DNA of 64,000 nt. Origin: Pollenia angustigena (taxonomy: Eukaryota; Arthropoda; Insecta; Diptera; Polleniidae). Position 1 is the first letter of the stretch; every line of letters begins with the position of its first letter. Position numbers and translations under genes: made by a program. Under the pieces are notes generated by a model, which saw only the letters and a program-made list of their open reading frames with translations, was not told the DNA's origin and searched no databases. Below are positions 32,880-41,963 of the stretch, piece after piece. The stretch lies in contig OV884059.1 of assembly GCA_930367215.1 (NCBI GenBank), forward strand, positions 244,031,803 through 244,095,802. The letters run 5' to 3'.

Positions 32880-33900
32880 TACTCTAAATTCACCATACAA
32901 ATTCGTATTGATTGGCCTTGCGCCTTATTAATAGTAACCGCAACCCAAGCCGAACAGGAAGCTGAAGTCGTTTGAATTCAAATGGCATATCAGACGGAGT
33001 CATTGGTATGCGTGGAATGAATACATCTTGGCCTTTGAATTTTCCAGTTAAAATAGCAGCTTCCATTACATAAACCATCAACCTTTTAATAGCAAGTCTT
33101 GTAACATTACACAAACGGGGTTGATTGATATTGCGAAGCAAAATAATAGTGACTCCAACTTTAAATTGGAGATTTTGCGGAGGCAATCCTTGTAAATCCA
33201 ACGAGTTCAAAAATTCTGTTGGATAATTCACAACATCTTCTACATTGGTAACAGTATTAACAGACTTGTACGAAACCAATTCTCCAGGAATCTTTGATTC
33301 CTTTACGTCTCAAATTGCTCTGTCACTCAACCATGTACGGCATGTATATTATTGTGCTATGTTAGGGAACACACGTTCAATCAATTCCTCTTTTTACTGT
33401 ACGAACTAGCAAAAATCATGTGGCAATGTTATCAATCCATGACACTAGCATTGCAACAGGCATTGCACCATTCCCAATTTTCAGCAATTGCTTAGAGAAC
33501 TGTTTAGCAGAGGAATCAATCTGCAACTGAACACGAACGTTAGTAGTGAGTTTCAGTGTTTTTAAGCAAGCGTTAATTTCATCGGCAGCTGTCGATCTAG
33601 GAATTACGGTCAATGTTTACCCAAAATCGCCTGACTATAAATTCAAGGCACGACCAAACAACTCTGAATTACCTCGAAGGTCTTTCATTGTTCCTTCCAA
33701 TGCTTCAACAGATTTCTTTTTCGCCATATAATAATGATATTCATCCCAAATAATGATACCGCAACGTTTCAGTAATAATTTTGCCGTTGCAGATCTTTTT
33801 GAAACGTTACATGTGGGAGTTTTATTAACTAATTCAATGGCAATTTTAAAGCAGAATGTGCTGAGCGACCACCATCTAACAAAGTTGCTGCAATGCCAGA
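32880..33900 (-). pseudogene. Helitron Pif1-like helicase relic
   Basis: Reading the minus strand from about 33890: GIAATLLDGGRSAHSAFKI, then RCGIIIWDEYHYYMAKK (Walker B-like DE), EALEGTMKDLRGNSELFG, ADEINACLKTL, SWIDNIAT, then YPTEFLNSLDLQGLPPQNL, LKVG-type FKVGVTIILLRNINQPRL, and FKGQDVFIPRIPM with MPFEFKRLQLPVR. This order is the C-terminal half of the helicase domain of animal Helitrons. Near 32940 the frame shifts (VTINKAQGQS is visible in another frame). Several in-frame stops and frameshifts make it a pseudogene, and no Rep domain was found. The DNA-unwinding role is inferred from the family. Confidence 0.8.
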
Positions 33901-34915
33901 AGATGCCTTTCAGTTTCTCAAACTATTAACTTAAATTTTCAAAATTTTCATGCGCGAAAAAATACATGTTTCGAAATGAAAGAAGTGTTACTTTAAATGG
34001 CTATAACTCATGAAGATGTGATTTACAATACCTAAGTAGCTAAATTAAAGTAATGGTTTGACTAAAATCAAAATGTAGTGAATTTAAAAAATAATTGTGT
34101 TTCAGTTTTTAAAAATATTAAGTCAAATTCGAAAAATTTCCATGCAAAAAAGAAATACATGTTTCGGAATGAATGCAGTGTTCACTCAAATGACCATAAC
34201 TCATGAACCAATATACATTTGACGACCGTTGATACCAAAAAACCTTTGTATTGACGTGAATTATTTTGGTTGCCCAATCATGAATAACAATTTCGAGGGA
34301 AAATTTTCTCTTTCCCCAATACTCCAATTACAAACAAAAATTCCGAATGAAATTTCTCACTTTTACGCGAAAAAATTCTTTTGCAAAACAGAAGACATTA
34401 GGCCTCCAAATAATTGTTTTACTGAGTGGTACCATGTTTGTTATTTATATTTTTAAAAGTAATTGATCGATCAAAAAAAAAAAAGCAAGTACGACAAAAG
34501 GCTGCAGCACAAAACGAAAAACATTCAATGTAAATAAGTTGTTCAACTCCGCTGATGCCACTTATTAATTTTTTTGTTCTCGTAAAATTGGTAATTGAAG
34601 ATTTTTTTCTTGAGAAAAGTATTTTCCGTGAGAAAAAAATTCCTTGGTAATATTGCTGATTTGTTTAAAATTATTTTCTTTAAAGAATATTTTTATAATT
34701 GGGCTTAAAACATAAAAAATATACTCTTAAAAAAGTGTTTTATGCGCACTAAATATGCAGCAAAACGCAAAAATATGCTCGAAAAATTGTTAAAACAATA
34801 TGCTTAAAGAAAAAAGATTTACATAAAAGTTATTTGAAGCAAAAACTTGCGACTCCGTCTCCAAAATTTTTCGGCATCGATAATTTTCTAATATTTTCAA
34901 AAATAAAAATTCTTA
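33901..34915. repeat. Non-coding DNA with a diverged ~200-bp duplication
   Basis: Two similar blocks, near 33919-34020 and 34120-34210, share TCAAA, TTTTCATGC, GAAAAAATACATGTTTCG, AATGAA...GTGTT and ATAACTCATGAA. A wording such as ATAACTCATGAA is frequent in dispersed fly repeats. No coding content was supported. Confidence 0.4.
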
Positions 34916-35204
34916 TCATCATATATATTATTTCTAAAGCACTTTTCTTTGTCGGTTGCAAATATCTTCCATACCACCGCATCAAATTTAATGAATGATA
35001 TCTCATTTTAAAGCTTATTTCTAACACTAATGACGAAAAATAATTAGAAATTGAAAAATTAATATTTTCATTGATAAAAATTATATTTTATATAGAACTG
35101 CAATAGAACTGCATGTAGTACTGTTCAAACGTGGTAACACAGGGTCGCTTAACAGAACTGCATGATAATACTGTTCAAATTTGGTAATACAGGGTCGCTT
35201 ACAC

Positions 35205-35361
35205 AGCGTTTACATTTGCCAGTACTGGCAAGACAGTAAGCATATACATATTAGTTGGCAAAACAACGCAAAAACAAAATAGCTGTAAAAGTGTTTATGT
35301 ATTAGTGAACAAGTTTGAATGAATTGCTACTGGCTTGCCAGTACTGGCAAATGTAAACGCT
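35205..35361. mobile_element. MITE family M2, compact copy (157 bp)
   Basis: Inverted ends AGCGTTTACATTTGCCAGTA and its exact reverse complement lie at 35205 and 35361, and TGCCAGTACTGGCA is itself palindromic. This is the same family as the interrupted copy at 1921-2715. No clear target duplication was found. Confidence 0.75.
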
Positions 35362-35744
35362 ATGTTAATAGTAATGCAGTTCTACATTATATAGTATGTA
35401 TTAAAATCCATTCTGGCAATACCGCTATTTACTATAATGCCGTTTATTACTAAGTCAATTATATATAATATGCATATTAAGTTGTAAAAAGCTGTTTTGG
35501 CAATACTTTGCAGTAGTTGTTAGATCAAGTGCGATAAACAGGGTCGCTTAATTGTAATGCTATTCCACATAATCATTATATATATTATTTCTAAAGCACT
35601 TTTTTTTTTGTCGGTTGCAAATATCTCCCATACCACCGCATAAAATTTAATGAATGATATCTCATTTTAAAGCTTATTTCTAAAACTAATGACGAAAAAT
35701 AATTAGAAATTGAAAAATTAATATTTTCATTGATAAAAATTACG

Positions 35745-35772
35745 GTGCGAAATATTCGCACGGGTCATCTAG
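35745..35772 (+). mobile_element. Helitron-type 3' terminus, copy 1
   Basis: GTGCGAAATATTCGCAC (35745-35761) forms a 7-bp stem with a 3-base loop and is followed by GGGTCAT and CTAG (35769-35772), then T. This is the canonical Helitron 3' end: a hairpin about ten bases from CTRR, inserted before T. Confidence 0.75.
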
Positions 35773-36039
35773 TATATATTATTTCTAAAGCACTTTTTTT
35801 AGTCAGTTTCAAATATCTCCCATACCACCGCATCAAATTAAATGAATGATATCTCATTTTAAAGCTTATTTCTAACACTAATGACGAAAAATAATTAGAA
35901 ATTGAAAAATTAATATTTTCATTATAAGGATTCGTACGGGTAAAAAGTTAACGATGATCATGTCATTACCTCTAACATTGTATTCAAAGAAGTATTATAA
36001 AAGCATTTAAACATATGTATGTAGGTATGTATGTAAATA

Positions 36040-36440
36040 TGTATGATATATTCCAGCGGTAACTAGAATGAGTGAAGAGGCCTAAAAGAAGGCCTTATTT
36101 AGCAGTCACAGGCAGTCAGAAGCCCTTCTCGCCGCATTCCATACTTATTTATTTTTTACACAGGTTGTCATTGGGCGCAAGGCCTTCCACACTTCCTTTA
36201 AAAACAACTTCGATCCCTTCCCAAAGAAGGGAATGAGGAAGGTCACTAAAAATAAAAAGTAAATAAAACTGAACACCTTCCTTTCTCCCTTCTCAAAGAA
36301 GGGAGTAGCGAATGTGTACTGAATATTTCAGAAGGTCTTTTAAAAAGAAGTTTATAACTTCTAGAAGGCATACTTCTGAAGGCAGGATATAGAAAGGTGT
36401 ATAGAGGCCTTCAAAAAGGCCTGCAGCTTGCGGTCCTTTC
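36040..36440 (+). repeat. Cluster of AAGGCC/GAAGGG hairpins
   Basis: Short inverted repeats crowd here: AGGCCTAAAAGAAGGCCT, CCCTTCCCAAAGAAGGG, CCCTTCTCAAAGAAGGG and AGGCCTTCAAAAAGGCCT, plus AGAAGT/ACTTCT motifs around 36350-36380. The cluster lies immediately inside the second Helitron-type end and is probably the body of that non-autonomous Helitron. Related motifs appear near 48395 and 49390. Confidence 0.55.
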
Positions 36441-36530
36441 AATATGTTTATACTTTTAATAAAATATATTGAAGTTACTAAAATTTCTATTAGTTATTTT
36501 CATTTTATGTTACAAAAATGACAACAAACG

Positions 36531-36558
36531 GTGCGAAATATTCGCACGGGTCATCTAG
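36531..36558 (+). mobile_element. Helitron-type 3' terminus, copy 2
   Basis: The sequence is identical to the terminus at 35745-35772, with the hairpin at 36531-36547 and CTAG at 36555-36558. The sequence just upstream differs from that of copy 1, so the two ends belong to elements with different bodies or to rearranged copies. Confidence 0.75.
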
Positions 36559-37088
36559 TATATATATAGTATAAAAATTTACTGCATAAATTAAAAATAG
36601 CTTAAGGCAAATAAGGACCAGTCTCATATGCAGTTAGTATCAATCTAAGAGTCGGAGTTGAAAAATTTCACCGGTTGGAGTCGGAGTTTATTTATAAAGT
36701 ATCACTGTCCAGTGTGACACAAAGAATGCCGACGAAGGCCGTAGCGGGCCAGAAAAAGCATTACATTCTGCTGGTGTCTTATAATTGTAAATTTTTCTGT
36801 ACATACAATATACCTCATTGCTGTCCAAAGGAAGGCTAAGGTAAAATGTAACAAGAAAATACAATATAATAGTCTGGTAGTGTATAAAGTCATTTCTGAA
36901 AAATTGAAGGAATAGGACTATTACAAAAAAGCTTTATAAAATACATAACTGAAATTTAGCTCATAGAATAAATTCGAAAAATGAAAAATGTTGAATATAA
37001 TATAAAGTAACCTTCGGAAGGAAATAATTCCCAGTTTCTATGTTTAAACAATAATTCGATCAGGGCTAATGGCTAAATTGGCAACACT
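36559..37088. repeat. Non-coding DNA with a dispersed fragment
   Basis: The block GAAAAATTGAAGGAATAGGA ... CTTTATAA ... AAAGTAACCTTCGGAAGGAA ... AATTCCCAGTTTC (36898-37040) recurs in shortened form at 51370-51455. No coding similarity was seen. Confidence 0.5.
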
Positions 37089-37745
37089 GTAGTGCGATTC
37101 ACTTACTTTTATAACGATAATCGAATCGTTAAAATAAGTATAACGAAAATTTATCGAATATGCTATTCTGTAAAATTTTTAACGATATTCGCTGTCGTTT
37201 AAAGTCAGCTGTTACTTTAAGCAATTTTTTTGTCGTTATCTTAGCGACAATAATTTAGTTTGTGTTTATTTTATCGATAAAATGTTTTTTATGTTTAAAA
37301 TAGCTTACATACATACAAAGATATATTCATATGTATATGTATGAACAAAAACAAAATAATAAATTTAAAATTTCCAAAAAGAAAGCAAATTAAGAAAAAA
37401 AATAAAATTCTAAATGTAAAATTCACAAAAAAAAAATATAAAACCACAAATTAACCCTTCGTCTTACTTATGAGTCTGGCCAGACCTTTTTCAGTGCATT
37501 TTAAATGAAAAAATATGTGTAACAAGGGGGGTTAAGAACAATTTCATATGTTTTTATTTTATTCTCTTTTGTGCTTTTCGTTTTTTTTTAACATTTTGTA
37601 GACAGAGATGTTACAAAAAAAAAAACAGCTGTGTACTATCGTTAAAAAAAATTATAGAATCACACTATCGTTACTGCAAGCGAATATAAATGTCGACAAA
37701 TATTACGATTGTCGGATCGTTTAAAGTTAGTGAATCGCACCACTG
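37089..37745. mobile_element. hAT-like MITE with a tiny TTAA insert
   Basis: The left end has GTGCGATTCACTTACTTTTA and the right end GTTAGTGAATCGCACCACTG, an inverted pair of about 20 bases in which CAGTGGTG resembles hAT termini. No 8-bp duplication could be confirmed. Inside, TTAACCCTTCGTC ... GGGGGTTAA (37451-37535) forms a 77-bp piggyBac-like mini-element (37455-37531) containing the palindrome GTCTGGCCAGAC. Confidence 0.55.
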
Positions 37746-37832
37746 ATGTGATAATTATTCGTGTATACTTTGCGTATACGTATTTCATTTTGTACATATC
37801 AAACATACGCCATGTAGTTCTTGTGTGATTTT

Positions 37833-38265
37833 TATACCCACACCACAATAGTGATATGCATTTGGTCCCAGACCCACCTTTAAGTATACCGGTCAACTTA
37901 GAATTTATTTCTGGCATATAGGCCCATGCCTATGGGCCGAATTGTACGACCACGAGAGAAGATAGGGACAATTTCTGCCTCTCAGAAACTAACAAACCGA
38001 TTAAAACCATAGATAAAAACATATTTATATGGACGCATAAGCAATGCAGTTTTTCAAAAATAGTGCCACAAGGGGAGGTAGGGGGCAATTCTTGCCACTT
38101 CTACTGATTTAAATGAAATTTAAAACATAGATAGCTCCATTTTTATATGAACACATAAGCATGAGCCTCCATGGGTCTCGAATAGAGTGCAATTTTTAAA
38201 ATGTGTTTTTAAATACTGTGGTGTAGGGTATCATATGGTCGGGCTGGACCGACTTTACTTTCTTA
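37833..38265 (+). mobile_element. DINE-1-like/Helentron-type repeat
   Basis: The head TATACCCACACCACAATAGTG is answered near the tail by CTGTGGTGTAGGGTATCATA. The tail runs GGTCGGGCTGGACCGACTTT then ACTTTCTTACTTG, a typical Helentron-associated ending. The central block GTATACCGGTCAACTTAGAAT fits the same family group. It abuts the left side of the broken retrotransposon RT. Confidence 0.65.
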
Positions 38266-38493
38266 CTTGTTTTATTTAAAACATTTTTTATTAGATTGTA
38301 CCTCAGTAGTCCAGTAATCTCCGTAGCGGAGAATGTTTAAAGACTCAACAATGAAAACAATTCACCGCTGGGCAGACAGAAACGGTTTGTGTCTTTATCC
38401 TCAAAAATCAAAATTTATGGTTATACATAGGAGGTCCCAACATATCACCGGCATTAATGTTTTGAGATAGTTCAAAAAGGGAAAAACTTAGGG

Positions 38494-39655
38494 GGGTAAT
38501 TCCATGTCAAAACGACCATGAGTGGGACACGACCCCTTCCGATTTTAATAAAATTTGGCGAGAAGGTCCTTTTATCTTATTAAGAACATATATGAACGAA
38601 AAAAATTTTTAAAATTTGTTTTTCGAAAGTTATGTCATGTTCAAAATGTCATAATTTCGCAGAATTAGCCGAATGTGTTGAGCTTATTTCTTCAATATCT
38701 CGAAAACTACTTGACATACGAAGATGATTTTGATGTCATTTTAAAGATAATACTTGGGGCTACAAACCATAAATTGAAACCATGAATAGATTTTTTTCCT
38801 TATACATTTGACCCATCTAGGAGCATCCTAAGCGCTGCAGGGGCGAAATTAAAGAATTTTATTAAGCCGCAATATTTGTATGGTACAGCGCGTAGGATGC
38901 TCGTAGATGGTCAAATGTATGACCAGCCCCACTTTATTATTTATTGCCGAATTTTGGATTTTTTAGTTATTTCAATAAACTAAACCGTATTTGAGTTTCG
39001 CGAATATATGCTGTGCAACCTCTTACATTTTCGAAATAACGATATATCTTGAAAACAAGAGCTAACCTAAAAAAACGGTTAGCACCACTGGATTCAGCGT
39101 CCCCAATTAGGGTAAAATGCCAGGTGCGCGGCTGGTCTGTTGTTTCCAACTAGCACAGTGTACTTATTGCTCAAAATTACAATATTACAATTCTATTTTC
39201 ATATTATTTTTTAAGGGTTGCGAAAGGAAAAAAATCATATCTTAAAAAAGAAAAAAAAAACACCTCCTTCAAAGTTTCAAAATTTTTAAAGAACAGTTTG
39301 AGGTATTATACAAAAAAAAATCAGCCAAATAAAAAAATAAGTTTTTGACTTAGTCCGTTTTTAAAATTTAACATTTTGCAGATATTTGTAGCCAAGTAGT
39401 CTCTTTAAAATGACATCAAAATCATCTTCGTATGTCAAGTAGTTTTCGAGATATTGAAGAAATAAGCTCAACACATTCGGCTTATTCTGCGAAATTATGA
39501 CATTTTGAATATGACATAACTTTCGAAAAACAAATTTCAAAAATTTTTTCGTTCATATATGTTCCTAATAAGATAAAAGGAACCTTCTCACCAAATTTCA
39601 TTCAAATCGGAAGGGTTCGTGTCCCACTCTTGGTCGTTTTGACATGGAATTACCC
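38494..39655. mobile_element. Foldback element F2 inserted in the RT
   Basis: The ends GGGTAATTCCATGTCAAAAC and GTTTTGACATGGAATTACCC are perfect inverses, and complementarity extends for well over 150 bases (TGGGACACGACCC / GTGTCCCACT, TCGAAAACTACTTGACATAC / its inverse). AGGG lies at 38490-38493 and 39656-39659, a probable 4-bp duplication. The centre holds TTCGAAATAACGATATATC and a GGTTAGCACCACTGGATTCA block, also found in foldback F1 at 57-59 kb. No protein is encoded. Confidence 0.75.
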
Positions 39656-40489
39656 AGGGATAGTCTAAGTGATGCCAAATGTAGGGAACTTTCCCTTTTT
39701 GTAGGGATTTTTTTCGAAAAATTTCAAGCGTAGGGAAAAAAGGACAGATTTTTTATTTTAAGGCAAATGTAGGGAATTTTCAAAATTATATCTCATTTTC
39801 AATATTTATCTAATTTTCATTTAAAAATGAAAATGTTTCATATACAATAGCATTTTAGTACAAATGATGTATTTGTTAAAAGAAACCATATACTTTGAGG
39901 CCTAACAGCCTGGCAATCCATATATCAAAACCATGTGCCCGAATACTCTTCGAACCCTCTAATATATAATTAAGTGGCAACGTATATTCGCGTTCGCATT
40001 GCGAACTATTCTCTTATTTTTGCTATTTGCATTTGCACTCACATTCTCTAAAATGTATGCGAATATTAAAAGCGAATATCTAATAAATGAAATTTCTGCA
40101 TTGAAATTTATTTGTAAGAAAACAATCACACCTTCTAAACTAAGAGAAATAAAAATAAACATTTCGAATTTTTAAAAAATTTTAAATGAAAACTTTTAAG
40201 GATATGAAATGATTTACTTTTAAATTAAATTTTTTTTTATATTTAAGTTCAGGGAAACTGAAGAATATTTTTTTTTTAAATTTTACAGAGCCCCTTTTAT
40301 TTGGTACCAAGTTTGCTAAAAATTATTAGATTCTTATGTTAAAAAAAATATTTAAAATAAGTATTCTTAAAAACTATTAAGCTCTTAAAAAATGAACAGA
40401 AGATGAGGAAATGTTTAATCAAATACGCAGTTTGACTCTGTTTTGTTCTAGATTAAAGGATTTATAGAGGCGTTTCTGTCAAAAAAACA

Positions 40490-40655
40490 AAAAAATTTGT
40501 TTAAGCTTTGATATTGTTACAAGTAAGACTTCGAGTGTTTATAATTCTTATTCGCTTTAGGGTTTTATTTGTTTAATATTTTTGGCTTTTCTAAAATCTT
40601 TCCTGATGAGCTAGCATAAGCAACCAGTGAAATGCGCATAAAGGCTATTTTTGAA
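40490..40655 (+). repeat. Degenerate hammerhead-unit fragment inside element Z
   Basis: The plus strand shares long blocks with the minus strand of the 41-kb unit: TTTAAGCTTTGATATTGTTA, CAAGTAAGACTT, TTGTTTAATATTTTTGGCTT, then CCTGATGAG and GTGAAATGCGCATAAAGGC. It lacks about nine bases just before CTGATGAG that form the distal part of stem I, and stem II has mismatches. It is therefore a related but probably inactive motif. Confidence 0.65.
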
Positions 40656-41349
40656 ATTAATTGTTTTTTTAATAAAAAAATTTTATTATAATAAATATGT
40701 ATTTGTTTGCTTGTCGCTAAAAACACTAAATTTTAAACGTACACTCACAATATTCTGTACGTAAAATTAACTAAAATTGTTATATAAAATAAAATTTTAT
40801 TTTTAACAAAAATTCAACACCATATTCAGTAAAAACAATTAAATATTCAGTTATTTTTTTAAATTTTACTGTCAAAAAATTTACCCCATATTCAGTAAAA
40901 ACAATTAAATATTCAGTCATTTTATTAAATTAAGTAATTTTCGTTTACTCCACAAAAGAGCCGAATTTCTAAAAAATACCAGACGGACACCTGCCCGCTT
41001 GTTTTTCTTATAAGCGAGAGAGGGAGAATATTGTTATTTACTTACCCTGTTACACACGTTTGTCTTACTTTTGTTGTACTGACCACCAGGGTTGTCAGAT
41101 GTGGCGATTTTAAAATTTGTTTGGCGACCTAATTTTTGATTTGGCGACATGGCGATTTAACAAAAAAGTTGGCTATTTTTGATGAGCTATGCATTTGTTT
41201 TGAAAATCGTTAAATTCAATACTGAGAAATAATATTAATTTTATTATACTTATATTATTTTTATGTATGAAGTTTGAGGCATTCATATGTATGGTCAGTA
41301 TTTGAAAGTTCAAATGGCTGATGAAGATAATGAATATCTTCGAGAAAAT

Positions 41350-41963
41350 TATTAATACGATTTTCGTATGACGTGCTAAATTCCCAGTTTTTCATATTTG
41401 ATAAATACACTGAAATTAATTGTTGAGGGAAAGCAAGCCTCTATGCGCATTTCGCCGGTTGCTTACACCAGCTCATCAGGAAACCTTTTCCAAAGATTTT
41501 AGAAAAGCCAAAAATATTAAACAAATAAAACCTTAAGCGAATAAGAGTTATAAACACTCTAAGTCTTACTTGTAACAATATCAAAGCTTAAACAAAACAC
41601 CAACAATAAACAGTGAGTTTATCTTTTCTTACATCCCCCTACAATTGGTTGGGTTCTTTTCGACTCGAATTGTAGTCGTAAGTGGGTTAAAAGAAAAAAC
41701 AAAATTAAAAAACAAACCGCTTCATTCTATTGTCTTCGTAAGAAAACAACGAACTAAACCAATTTGCCAATTCAGTTTTATGCACGGGCACATGCAATTA
41801 TATTATCAAAGTTATTTTCGGGAATACAAAGTTTATTATTAATACGATCTTCGTATGACGTGCTAAATTCCCAGTTTTTCATATTTGATAAATACACTGA
41901 AATTTATTGTTGAGGGAAAGCAAGCCTCTATGCGCATTTCGCCGGTTGCTTACACCAGCTTCA
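41350..41963 (-). mobile_element. Retrozyme-like tandem of a 487-bp hammerhead unit
   Basis: The 8-bp sequence GAGAAAAT lies at 41342-41349 and 41964-41971. Element Y has it once, in an uninterrupted context at about 53600-53612, so this is a true insertion of 614 bp. The insert is 1.26 copies of a 487-bp unit: ATTAATACGA starts at 41351 and again at 41838, and 41351-41476 repeats at 41838-41960 with few differences. The unit is non-coding and carries a complete hammerhead on the minus strand at 41428-41491. The second copy stops within stem II. Tandem non-coding units with type I hammerheads and target duplications are the published architecture of animal retrozymes, which make small circular RNAs and need reverse transcriptase supplied by another element, possibly of the Penelope type. 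Confidence 0.75.
41428..41491 (-). ncRNA. Type I hammerhead self-cleaving ribozyme
   Basis: In the order 5' to 3' on the minus strand: GGAAAAGGTTTC (stem I, 5' side), CTGATGA core, GCTGG-loop-CCGGC (5-bp stem II), GAAA core, TGCGCA (stem III of about 2-3 bp including A15.1-U16.1), TA, then GAGGCTTGCTTTCC (stem I, 3' side). All twelve 5'-side stem I bases can pair if a GC bulge and G-U pairs are allowed. All conserved core bases are present. Cleavage is predicted after the A at 41442. Such a short stem III is typical of Penelope/retrozyme hammerheads that act as dimers, and the ATGCGCAT palindrome would suit dimer pairing. Confidence 0.8.

Larger units (their letters stand above)
34916..35932 (+). 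repeat. Three copies of a ~165-bp Helitron-end repeat
   Basis: Copies lie at 34916-35083, 35570-35744 and 35773-35932. Each contains TATTATTTCTAAAGCACTTT, a GTCGGTTGCAAATATCT-type block, CATACCACCGCATCAAATT, TGATATCTCATTTTAAAGC and TTTTCATTGATAAAA or similar. Copy 2 runs directly into a Helitron-type 3' hairpin and CTAG. Copy 3 starts at the next base and ends in a degraded version (TTCGTACGGGT). Between copies 1 and 2 are CAGGGTCGCTTA repeats (about 35146, 35191 and 35539) and a MITE. Confidence 0.65.
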
